Part shown: positions 20,458 through 27,884 of the stretch, one piece after another | Layout: every line of letters starts with the position of its first letter | How positions within the stretch are numbered: the stretch's first letter is position 1 | Source: Azoarcus sp. | Lineage (GTDB): Bacteria; Pseudomonadota; Gammaproteobacteria; Burkholderiales; Rhodocyclaceae | Assembly (NCBI GenBank): GCA_020725025.1 | Contig: DYFV01000005.1 | Coordinates: 1-64,000 of the forward strand | Direction: 5' to 3' | DNA length: 64,000 nucleotides | The notes under the pieces: generated by a model | What the model was told of the DNA's origin: nothing | What the model saw: the letters and a program-made list of their open reading frames with translations, nothing else | Database searches by the model: none | Program-made: the position numbers and the translations under genes

Positions 20458-20558
20458 GTCTCCACCTCGGGGATCCGGTTGTTCCGGAATTCTCGCGGGC
20501 CCCGCCGGCGGTGCGCCGCGGGCGGGGCCGTCTTCGTCGCGCCGTGCGGCGCGCCGCC

Positions 20559-21611
20559 TCACTTGCGGGCGGCGAGGCCGACCACGTTGCTCACCGAGGC
20601 GTTGAACGCGCCGACGCAGGTCTCGTCGCAACGGGCCGCCCACTTGGGCAGCATCGCCTCGGCCTCGACCTTGCGCAGCAGCGCGTGGTCGGCCTCGGTC
20701 GGCTGCACGATCACGAGCTTGCCGGGCACGCCGCCCTTGCACTCGGGCCTGCCGGCGTTGCAGGCGTAGCCCATCTCGGTCTCGGCGCCGGCGGCTTCCC
20801 ACAGGCCGGACTCGAGGGTCTTGATCTCGCGCTCGATGAAGGTCCGCACCTTGGGATCCAAGCCGTTCCAGGTCTTGGAATTGACCGCGTAGGCGATCTG
20901 CGCCCAGCCCAGCGGCAGGGCCAGCAAGTGGGTGGTCACCTCGTGCCACTTGGCGAGGTTGCCCGACATAGAGCCGGTGATGCCGCAATCGACCGTCCCG
21001 GTCTGCAGGGCCGGCACCACCTCGCCGAAGGCGATGGTCACCGGCGTGCCGCCCAGCGCGGCGACGAGCTCGGACTGGGAGCGCCCGCCCACGCGCACCT
21101 TCTTGCCCTTCACGTCGGCGAGGCTCTCGATCGCCCCCTTGCAGTAGAGCACCTGGGCCGGAAAGGCGCCGATGCCGATGAGCTCGACCCTGAATTTCTC
21201 GCGCAGCAGCTTCTCGTAGAACGGGCGCGTCGCCTCGGTGACCTTGCGGGCGGTGGCGACGTCGGGCAGGAGGCCGGCGATGTCGATCATCTCGATGGCG
21301 GGGTCGTCCGCGGCGAGGTAGTACATCGGCACCCCGGCGAACTGCATCACGCCCTGACCGAGCAGACGCAGTACCTCGGGGCCTTTCATGCCCATCTGGT
21401 CGAAGCCGCGGATCTCGGCGGTCACCTTGCCGCCGGAACGCTCGGGCACGTGCTTCGTCCAGAAGGGCACTTCGAAGTCCTTGTAGGGACCGAGGTTGGA
21501 GAGGCTGCCGACGATGCGCAGATGGGTCTCGGGCAGGGCCTCGGCGGCGGAGGACGCGAGGGCGGTGACGGCCAGGCAGGCCGCGGCGAGGGCGTGGGCG
21601 ATCCGTTTCAT
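20559..21611 (-). CDS. dctP: TRAP transporter substrate-binding protein (DctP family)
   Basis: A 350-residue periplasmic binding protein with a Sec signal peptide (residues 1 to about 22, cleavage near ASSAAEA). The DctP fold is recognised from LRIVGSLSNLGPYKDFEVPF, the GKKVRVGGRSQSE loop that normally holds the substrate-carboxylate arginine (near residue 173), and FGEVVPALQTGTVDCG. Four cysteines in the C-terminal third may form disulfides. It is the second gene of the operon, 18 bp behind the DUF1445 gene. Confidence 0.93.
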   Translation of the reverse strand: MKRIAHALAAACLAVTALASSAAEALPETHLRIVGSLSNLGPYKDFEVPFWTKHVPERSGGKVTAEIRGFDQMGMKGPEVLRLLGQGVMQFAGVPMYYLAADDPAIEMIDIAGLLPDVATARKVTEATRPFYEKLLREKFRVELIGIGAFPAQVLYCKGAIESLADVKGKKVRVGGRSQSELVAALGGTPVTIAFGEVVPALQTGTVDCGITGSMSGNLAKWHEVTTHLLALPLGWAQIAYAVNSKTWNGLDPKVRTFIEREIKTLESGLWEAAGAETEMGYACNAGRPECKGGVPGKLVIVQPTEADHALLRKVEAEAMLPKWAARCDETCVGAFNASVSNVVGLAARK

Positions 21612-21629
21612 GGTGTGGAGTCTCCTTGT

Positions 21630-22451
21630 CTAGTTATTGGCCAGCTGGTGGTTCAAGAGGTCGGTGATCAGCATCGATCCCGGCGCGTGGGTGATGCACA
21701 GGTCAGGCCGCGCTTCCATGACCACGGCCTGGGGCGTGACGCCGCAGGCCCAATAGACGGGGATCTCGCCGGGCAGGATGTCTACCGGGTCCCCGAAGTC
21801 GGGGCGGGCGAGGTCGGCGATGCCGATCTCCGCCGGGTCCCCGATGTGCACCGGCGCGCCATGCACGTTGGGCAGGCGCGAGGTGACCTGGATGGCGCGG
21901 ATGGCGTGCGCCGCGCGCATCGGGCGCATCGACACCACCATGGGGCCGTGGAAGGCGCCGGCCGGTCGCGTCGGGATGTTGGTGCGGTACATCGCCACGT
22001 TGCGCCCGGCGAGGATGTGGCGCAGCGGGATGCCGGCTTCGAGGAGCGCCTGCTCGAAGGAGAAGGAGCAGCCGATGACGAAGGTGACGAAGTCCGGCTG
22101 CCACAGCTCGCGGATGTCGGTGGGCTCGGCGACGAGCTCGCCCTTGCGCCACACGCGGTAGCGCGGCACGTCACAGCGGATGTCGACGTCGTCGCCCAGC
22201 TCCGGCAGCAGCGGCTCGCCCGGCTCGGACACGGCGAGCAGCGGACAGGGCTTGGGATTGCGCTGGCAGAAGCGCAGGAAGTCGTCCGCGTCCTGGGCGC
22301 GCAGGACGACCACGTTGCCCTGCACATGGCCGGGCGCGAGCCCGCTGGTGTGCGCCGTCCACCGCCCGGCGCGGATGGCTGCGCGGGCCGAAGCGCCCGT
22401 CGCGAGCGCGCTCGCCTCGACTTCCGAATGTCCTGTCCGAATTGCGCCCAT
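21630..22451 (-). CDS. DUF1445 (UPF0317) putative hydro-lyase / D-glutamate cyclase-like protein
   Basis: A 273-residue cytoplasmic protein of the DUF1445/UPF0317 family: [49 protein letters not shown] and the C-terminal [11 protein letters not shown] are all family-typical. Human DGLUCY, which makes 5-oxo-D-proline from D-glutamate, has such a domain, although its activity is assigned to another domain. Here it heads an operon that ends with 5-oxoprolinase, so a step that forms or opens pyroglutamate-like compounds is a sensible guess. Confidence 0.9.
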   Translation of the reverse strand: MGAIRTGHSEVEASALATGASARAAIRAGRWTAHTSGLAPGHVQGNVVVLRAQDADDFLRFCQRNPKPCPLLAVSEPGEPLLPELGDDVDIRCDVPRYRVWRKGELVAEPTDIRELWQPDFVTFVIGCSFSFEQALLEAGIPLRHILAGRNVAMYRTNIPTRPAGAFHGPMVVSMRPMRAAHAIRAIQVTSRLPNVHGAPVHIGDPAEIGIADLARPDFGDPVDILPGEIPVYWACGVTPQAVVMEARPDLCITHAPGSMLITDLLNHQLANN

Positions 22452-22549
22452 CGTGCCCCTCCTCGACTCGCCGGCTCTGGCGGCCGGCCTGGTGGAGCGA
22501 GTATGGTCAGGGCCCGGAAATCAGACAAACGCAATATTTCGGTGGAACG

Positions 22550-23494
22550 TCATCGATTTTTTCGATGCCGGACCGCGGGCGCCACGCTTCCCGTCGGCGC
22601 GGCCGGCTCGTCCGCCGCGTAGCGCCGCACGAAATCGATCGCGTCATGCACCGCGGCCTCCAGCTGGGGCACGCCCGGGTAGGTCCAGTAGGAGGCGTGC
22701 AGCGGCAGGGGCACCAGCCGCACCTCGGTGTCGAGCACGGCGAGGTCCGCCCCTTCGGCCAGCTTCAGGGCCGCGGCATGCGGCAGGGTGGCGAAGCCGA
22801 AGCCGCACTCCACCAGCCGCACCAGGGCCGAGATCGACGAGATGGTGTGGATCTTGCGGCTATGCAGCCCCGAGCGGCGGATGAGGTCCGCCAGGGCGAC
22901 GTGCGGCTGCGAGCCGCGCTGGAAGGTGAGCAGGTCGCGCTCTAGGATCTCCTCGAACGCCCAGGCCTTGCGCGCGGCATCGGCGCGGCGGCCCACGAAA
23001 ACCATCTCCAGGGGTGGGATGTCCTCGGAGCGGATGCCCTCGCCCGCGACCGGGGTCGTCGCGAAGGCGAGATCGAGGCTCCCCCGGCGCAACTGCTCTG
23101 TGACCACCGGGCTCATCTCCACGGTGAGCTCGAATTCCACCTGGGGCTGGGTGGCGCGCAGGTGTTCCACGAGGGGGATCAGCCAGGTGTGGAGCACGGA
23201 TTCGATCCCGCCGATGCGCAGGGTCATCGGCTGCGGCTCGGGGGTGCCGATCTCGTCCTTGAGCTCGCGCTGGATGTCGAGCAGGCGCTCGGCGAAGACG
23301 AGGAAGCGGTTGCCCGACTGGGTGAGCCGGAAATGGCGCTCGCGCCGGTCGATGAGGGGTACGCCGAGCTCCTCCTCGAGACCGGAGATGCGGCTGGAGA
23401 CCGCCGACTGGGTGAGATGGAGCTTCTCGGCGGCGCGGGTGATGCTCTTCAGGCGGGCGACCCAGAGGAAGGCCTCGACGAAACGCAGGTTCAT
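22550..23494 (-). CDS. LysR-family transcriptional regulator
   Basis: A 314-residue regulator. Residues 1-60 form the winged HTH (MNLRFVEAFLWVARLKS, then LTQSAVSSRISGLEEELG), and about 90-290 the LysR effector domain. It lies 98 bp upstream of the DUF1445-TRAP-pxp operon in the same direction, so it may be part of it or control it. The start at 23494 matches the family; an in-frame ATG three codons earlier is possible. The effector is unknown. Confidence 0.92.
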   Translation of the reverse strand: MNLRFVEAFLWVARLKSITRAAEKLHLTQSAVSSRISGLEEELGVPLIDRRERHFRLTQSGNRFLVFAERLLDIQRELKDEIGTPEPQPMTLRIGGIESVLHTWLIPLVEHLRATQPQVEFELTVEMSPVVTEQLRRGSLDLAFATTPVAGEGIRSEDIPPLEMVFVGRRADAARKAWAFEEILERDLLTFQRGSQPHVALADLIRRSGLHSRKIHTISSISALVRLVECGFGFATLPHAAALKLAEGADLAVLDTEVRLVPLPLHASYWTYPGVPQLEAAVHDAIDFVRRYAADEPAAPTGSVAPAVRHRKNR

Positions 23495-23731
23495 GGCGGG
23501 CATCCGTGGAGAGGCTGCGGGCATTGCACCGGCCCATCGACCGGGCCGCGTCGGCGCGAGTGTGCATGCCGGCATCGCCCTAAGGCAACCACGGTAGGCG
23601 ATCGCCACCCGTCGCACCGCCTCCCAGTCCATGCCTTCGGAATGCATTGCGCGCCTGCCGGCAGCGCTTGATATTCCATTCGACTCGCTTCAGGATGCCG
23701 CGTCCGTTCCGGCCCGGGCTCCCTCGCATCG

Positions 23732-23947
23732 ATGACCGCCCCCTCCCGCATCGCCGCGCAGCGCCGTACCGACGACATCCGCGTCTTCCGCGAGGAGCTC
23801 GCGCGACTGGAGGCGGACGGCGTGCTGCGGCTGTCGGAGGGCCAGCGCGAGGCGGTGGCCGGGCACCACGACGCGCTCCTCGCGCGCTTCGCCGCCGCCT
23901 TCGACATCGATCGCGACGCCCGCGCGAAGCCTCAGCCCGCCGCGTAG
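23732..23947 (+). CDS. Small hypothetical protein, possibly a remnant
   Basis: A 71-residue polar, helical protein (EELARLEADGVLRLSEGQRE) with no membrane segment. Its 3' end overlaps that of draG by 16 bases in convergent orientation. The sequence reminds me of the N-terminal part of DUF2157-type membrane proteins, of which it could be a truncated remnant; this is recalled, not tested. Codon use fits a real coding region. No clear RBS is seen. Confidence 0.45.
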   Translation: MTAPSRIAAQRRTDDIRVFREELARLEADGVLRLSEGQREAVAGHHDALLARFAAAFDIDRDARAKPQPAA

Positions 23948-24894
23948 CCCGGCGCGAGCTCGATCAGGCCGGTGGCGAGGCGCACGCAGTCGCGGCGCAC
24001 CTGCACCGCGACCTGGCGCCGCCAGTCGGGGGGCAGGCCGGTCTCGCCTACCAGCGCCCCCATGATCATGCCGGCGATGGCGCCGGTGGTGTCGGCATCG
24101 CCGCCGCGATTCACCACGTCGACGAGCACCGCCGCGAAGCCGTCGTTGCCGTCGATCGCCTGCAGCACCGCGCGCATGGTGTCCACGATGAAGCCGCTGG
24201 GGTTCTCGCAGCGGCGGCCGCGGAAGGCGAAGCGCGGCTGCGCGGCCACCAGCGCGTGGGCGCGGGCGAGCACCGCCCCGATCCCGCCGCCGGCCAGGGC
24301 CACCTGCACCATGTCCACCACGCACAGGGTGGCGGCATCGGTGAGCGGGTTGTGGTGGGTGACCCGGGCCTGGGCGAGGGTCGCGTCGCGCACCGTATGC
24401 GGCTCGGCGCCGAAGGTGGCGAGCGCCACCGGCAGGCAGCGCATGGTGGCGCCGTTGCCGGCGTCGTTGGAGGGCTCGGCCGCCACCGAGCCGTGCAGGC
24501 GCCAGCGCACGATGCCGCGCCGCACGGTGTTGCCGATGTCCACCGGCTTGGCGCGCATCCAGGCGTCGAAGGCGTCGGCACAGGCCGCGGCCGTGGGTAC
24601 GCCGCCGGCGTCGAGACAGGCCTCGGCGAGGGCGAAGCTCATGGTGGTGTCGTCGGTGACCTGGCCCGGCGGGAGCCTGAGCCAGCCCCCGCCGCGAATG
24701 CGGTCGTGGGAGCCGTAGCGCGCGGCGATCTCCCGTGCGGTCATGAACTCCACCGTCGCCCCCAGGGCGTCGCCGATGGCGAGCCCGAGCATCGCGCCAC
24801 AGGCTCGGTTCACCAGCATCGCGCCACACACGAAGCGCTCGGCCTCGTCGGCCGCCCGGGGCAGGGAACGGGGGGCGAGCGCGAGGGCCGGCAT
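23932..24894 (-). CDS. draG: ADP-ribosyl-[dinitrogen reductase] hydrolase
   Basis: Removes ADP-ribose from NifH arginine and so reactivates nitrogenase. The 320-residue protein shows the ADP-ribosylglycohydrolase metal-site motifs: GLAIGDALGATVEF, the TDDTTMSFAL block, GNGATMRCLP, and GGDADTTGAIAGMIMGA near the C-terminus. The start at 24894 has GAGGAG upstream; the protein is about 25 residues longer at the N-terminus than R. rubrum DraG. It is the last gene of the nifB operon, 5 bp behind nifQ, and is far from draT, so the two can be expressed separately. Confidence 0.95.
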   Translation of the reverse strand: MPALALAPRSLPRAADEAERFVCGAMLVNRACGAMLGLAIGDALGATVEFMTAREIAARYGSHDRIRGGGWLRLPPGQVTDDTTMSFALAEACLDAGGVPTAAACADAFDAWMRAKPVDIGNTVRRGIVRWRLHGSVAAEPSNDAGNGATMRCLPVALATFGAEPHTVRDATLAQARVTHHNPLTDAATLCVVDMVQVALAGGGIGAVLARAHALVAAQPRFAFRGRRCENPSGFIVDTMRAVLQAIDGNDGFAAVLVDVVNRGGDADTTGAIAGMIMGALVGETGLPPDWRRQVAVQVRRDCVRLATGLIELAPGYAAG

Positions 24895-24899
24895 GGCGC

Positions 24900-25475
24900 T
24901 CACTCCTCGGGACCGAAGCACAGCGCGAAGTCGCTGCAGGCGTCGCAGGAGGGCGAGGTGCACACGAAGATGCCCTCGCGCTGGCAGAGCTCCCGGTAGA
25001 GGAACTTCTTCCACTTCATGTCGCGGTTGTTGGCATGGGCAAGGGCGGGGAAGTTGAGCGCGACGAGCTGCGACAGCTCCCGTCGGGACGGCAGGCCGAG
25101 GTCCTGCCACAGGTGCTCCGCGCCCATGCAGCCCGTGGCGAGGATCACGGCGACGTCCGCGCTGCCCGCGACCTGCGGATCCGCCTCGCCGCCGATGAAG
25201 CGCACCAGGTCCGGGAATTCGACCTGCAGCGCCGGCCCCCGCTCGGCGACCGCAGGCGGGCGCCACAGGAGCCCCGGGAAGTGGCGCGCCACGAGCGCGG
25301 CGAAACGCCCGGCGCCCAGGCCGAGGTCGGCGGGCAACACGCCCTCGCCCAGGGCCCAGCCTGCCAGCAGGTGCGCGAGGGTCTCGTCGTTGGGCGTGCC
25401 GGCAGCGTGGGCCATGAGGTGCGCGTGCAGGGCGACGCGGGCGGGCGAGGGGCGGTGGGCGAGCGGAGCGAGCAT
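24900..25475 (-). CDS. nifQ: NifQ, molybdenum donor for FeMo-co synthesis
   Basis: A 191-residue protein. The C-terminal Cys motif C-x4-C-x2-C-x5-C (CTSPSCDACSDFALC) is the NifQ signature and binds a [Mo-Fe3-S4] cluster. NifQ supplies molybdenum to the NifEN/NifH stage of FeMo-co assembly. The start at 25475 has GAGGAGAAC upstream; the frame extends to 25583 without conservation. It is part of the nifB operon. Confidence 0.95.
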   Translation of the reverse strand: MLAPLAHRPSPARVALHAHLMAHAAGTPNDETLAHLLAGWALGEGVLPADLGLGAGRFAALVARHFPGLLWRPPAVAERGPALQVEFPDLVRFIGGEADPQVAGSADVAVILATGCMGAEHLWQDLGLPSRRELSQLVALNFPALAHANNRDMKWKKFLYRELCQREGIFVCTSPSCDACSDFALCFGPEE

Positions 25476-25506
25476 GGGGCGGTTCTCCTCGGCTAGATGA
25501 AGGTGC

Positions 25507-25938
25507 TCATGACGCGATCGCGGGCGGTGGGCAGTAGGCCGCCGGCGCGTCTCCGTGGCTGCAGCCCTCGGGAACCGGCCCATCGGGGAGCATCACGCCA
25601 CGGGCGGCGAGCCACGCGGGGTCAAAGCCGCTCGTGCGCGCGCCGTCGAGCTCGATGAGGGGGCGGCGGATGAGGAGGGGCTCGGCCACGAGGCGGGCGA
25701 GCGCCGACTCCGCGCTGAAGGCGGCCGGGTTCACGCTGCCGTCCTTCACCGCCGGGGCGGCCGGGTTGAACCAGCGTGCCACCGGACGGCCGGCGAGGAA
25801 GCCCGCCAGCCGTTCGGGCGTCCACGCCTCGGCGAGCAGGTCGCGCACCTCGACCTCGCAGCCGGCCGCCTCCAGCAGCCGGATCTGGCGGGTATTGGTG
25901 GCGCAGCCCGGCTTCCACCAGAAGCTCACCGACGGCAT
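25507..25938 (-). CDS. Nitrogenase-associated ArsC-like protein
   Basis: A 143-residue thioredoxin-fold protein of the ArsC/Spx-like 'nitrogenase-associated protein' family (TIGR01616 type). It has a single N-terminal Cys (KPGCATNTRQ, Cys11) and the RRPLIE segment typical of ArsC-like folds. It is often found in nif clusters; its function is unknown, and arsenate reduction is unlikely here. The start at 25938 overlaps the ferredoxin stop by 13 bases, so translation is coupled. Confidence 0.88.
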   Translation of the reverse strand: MPSVSFWWKPGCATNTRQIRLLEAAGCEVEVRDLLAEAWTPERLAGFLAGRPVARWFNPAAPAVKDGSVNPAAFSAESALARLVAEPLLIRRPLIELDGARTSGFDPAWLAARGVMLPDGPVPEGCSHGDAPAAYCPPPAIAS

Positions 25939-26216
25939 TCGGCCTCCCGTAGCTGCTCCAGGAGGTGCAGCGGAATGCCGGTGAGCGAGCCGGGCGGGTT
26001 GAGCGGCTCGCCGTACTCGTCCACGATCGCCCCCTCGATGGGACATATCTCGGCGCACTGGGGCAGGTCGTGGTCGCCCAGGCACTCGGTGCACTTGTCC
26101 GGGTTGATGAAAAAGAGCGGCTCGCCCGGCTGCATCACCGCGCTGATGGCCTTGTTGGGGCACAGGGGCTCGCAGGCGTAGCAACCCACGCAGGAATCGA
26201 CGATCTCGAGGGCCAT
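25926..26216 (-). CDS. 4Fe-4S ferredoxin following nifB
   Basis: A 96-residue 2[4Fe-4S] ferredoxin. The first motif is Cys9-x2-Cys12-x2-Cys15-x3-Cys19, and the second is C-x2-C-x8-C-x3-C (CTECLGDHDLPQCAEIC). A 30-residue C-terminal extension distinguishes it from the ferredoxin at 4333-4533. It lies 14 bp behind nifB. A ferredoxin in this place is thought to feed electrons to NifB radical chemistry or to assembly steps. Confidence 0.92.
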   Translation of the reverse strand: MALEIVDSCVGCYACEPLCPNKAISAVMQPGEPLFFINPDKCTECLGDHDLPQCAEICPIEGAIVDEYGEPLNPPGSLTGIPLHLLEQLREAECRR

Positions 26217-26230
26217 GGCGGCGTTCCTCC

Positions 26231-27721
26231 TCAGGCGGCGCGGACGGCGTCGATGGGGAAGTCGAGCTTCCCGGCGGCGGCCATCTCGTCATACACGGCG
26301 CGGATGGCCTCCTCGATCGGCTCCATGGCGTGCTCGCCGTTGGGCTGGATGCCCGCGCGCTCCAGGTCGCCCCAGGGCTCGAAGCCGATCTTGCTGGCGA
26401 GCAGCACCTCCACGCCTTCGAGCGACTCGATGATCTGCCCGAGCACGGTCTCGCCGTCGCCACAGGACTCGTCGCCCATGCAGTACGGGGTGCACTTGCG
26501 GTGGCCGAGGAAGCGCTGCTCGGTGGCGGTGACCTCGTACACCAGGAACTCGTGGGCGTGGCCGAAGTGCTCGTTGATGACACCGCCGCCCTTGGTCGCC
26601 ACCGCGATGCGGATCGGGCGGGTGGCGGGCGCGGCCTGCGCGTCGGGGACGAACTTCGGCGCGGCCTTCAGCGCCCGCTTCATCTCCAGCTCGGAGCTGA
26701 TGGCCTCGTGTACCTTCGCCCGCTCGACCATGGCCGCGGCGTAGTCCACCTCCATGGCCTCGATCTTGTCGAGGGTGAACTCCTCGCCCCGGTCCTCGCC
26801 CAGCATGCCGACCGCGTCGGCGCGGCACTGGCGGCAGTGGCGCATCATGGACATGTCGCCGGCACAGGCGTCCTGCAGGGCCTCGAGCTCGAGCGCGGTC
26901 GGCTCGCGCTGGCCCATGATGCCGTAGTAGGTGCCGTGCTCGGCCTCGGCGATCAAGGGCATGACGTTGTGCAGGAAGGCGCCCTTGGCCTTGACGATCT
27001 TCGACACCTCCTTGAGGTGCTCGTCGTTCACGCCGGGGATCATCACCGAATTCACCTTCACCAGGATGCCGCGCGCGGTGAGCATCTCGAGCCCCTTCTG
27101 CTGCTGCTCGATGAGGATCTTCGCGCCCTCCACCCCGCGGATGCGCCGGTTCTCCCAGAAGATCCACGGGTAGATCTTCGCCCCGACCTCGGGATCCACG
27201 CAGTTGATGGTGATGGTGACGTGATCGATGTTGTGCTTTGCGAGCTCGTCGACGCACTCGGGCAGCGACAGGCCGTTGGTCGACACGCACAGCTTGATGT
27301 CCGGTGCCTGCTCGGAGAGCTGGCGGAAGGTCTCGAAGGTACGCACGGGGTTGGCGAGCGGGTCTCCGGGTCCGGCGATGCCCAGCACCGTCATCTGCGG
27401 GATGGCGGCCGCCACGGCGAGGGTCTTCTTTACCGCCTGGTCGGGCGTCATCAGCTCGGAGACGACCCCCGGGCGCGACTCGTTGGAGCAGTCGTACTTG
27501 CGGTTGCAGTAGTTGCACTGGATGTTGCAGGCGGGGGCCACCGCCACGTGCATGCGGGCGAAGTAGTGGTGGGCCTCCTCGGAATAACAGGGGTGGTCCT
27601 GGACCTTGGCGCGGATATGGTCGGGCAGATGCGAGAGCGCGTCCGGGGCCGTGCCGCAGCCGCTCGAGCTGCAGCCCGAGGCCGCGGCGGACGCGGCGTT
27701 GCTGATGACCGGGAGTTCCAT
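26231..27721 (-). CDS. nifB: NifB, FeMo-cofactor biosynthesis radical SAM protein
   Basis: Makes NifB-co, the [8Fe-9S-C] core of FeMo-co, using S-adenosylmethionine. The 496-residue protein has the radical SAM motif Cys65-x3-Cys69-x2-Cys72 (ACNIQCNYCN), the GPGDPLANP SAM segment, and a C-terminal NifX-like carrier domain (about 390-490, with NEHFGHAHEF). The start at 27721 has AAGGGGAT upstream; an in-frame ATG at 27748 is less likely. It is first in the operon nifB-fdx-ArsC-like-nifQ-draG, behind a perfect sigma54 promoter and two NifA sites. Confidence 0.98.
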   Translation of the reverse strand: MELPVISNAASAAASGCSSSGCGTAPDALSHLPDHIRAKVQDHPCYSEEAHHYFARMHVAVAPACNIQCNYCNRKYDCSNESRPGVVSELMTPDQAVKKTLAVAAAIPQMTVLGIAGPGDPLANPVRTFETFRQLSEQAPDIKLCVSTNGLSLPECVDELAKHNIDHVTITINCVDPEVGAKIYPWIFWENRRIRGVEGAKILIEQQQKGLEMLTARGILVKVNSVMIPGVNDEHLKEVSKIVKAKGAFLHNVMPLIAEAEHGTYYGIMGQREPTALELEALQDACAGDMSMMRHCRQCRADAVGMLGEDRGEEFTLDKIEAMEVDYAAAMVERAKVHEAISSELEMKRALKAAPKFVPDAQAAPATRPIRIAVATKGGGVINEHFGHAHEFLVYEVTATEQRFLGHRKCTPYCMGDESCGDGETVLGQIIESLEGVEVLLASKIGFEPWGDLERAGIQPNGEHAMEPIEEAIRAVYDEMAAAGKLDFPIDAVRAA

Positions 27722-27757
27722 CGGTGATCCCCTTGGGAAGTCTGACATGGACGTTTC

Positions 27758-27772
27758 GCAAGGGGCATGCCA
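27758..27772 (-). promoter_or_regulatory. Sigma54 -24/-12 promoter of the nifB operon
   Basis: Minus-strand TGGCATGCCCCTTGC, an exact consensus match with GG-N10-GC spacing, 37 bp before the nifB start codon at 27721. Confidence 0.92.
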
Positions 27773-27835
27773 TCCGGAGGATGGATGGCAAGCATTTGAA
27801 TTCCATGAAGTTCAGCGGCGCGCGATGGCCGCGTT

Positions 27836-27851
27836 TGTCGCACACCCGACA
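27836..27851. promoter_or_regulatory. NifA upstream activator site 1 (nifB)
   Basis: TGT-CGCACACCCG-ACA, an exact TGT-N10-ACA match, centred 73 bp from the GG of the nifB promoter. Confidence 0.85.
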
Positions 27852-27859
27852 GCCGCGCT

Positions 27860-27875
27860 TGTGCGACACCGCACA
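27860..27875. promoter_or_regulatory. NifA upstream activator site 2 (nifB)
   Basis: TGT-GCGACACCGC-ACA, a second exact match whose centre is 24 bp beyond that of site 1 and 97 bp from the promoter GG. It ends 9 bp before the stop codon of the AAA+ ATPase gene. Confidence 0.84.
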
Positions 27876-27884
27876 AGCGCGGCG

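Noticed and set aside
27786-27800. Plus-strand TGGCAAGCATTTGAA near the nifB promoter as a second sigma54 promoter
   Set aside because: The -12 part lacks the invariant GC at the right spacing, and the next gene in that direction is on the minus strand.
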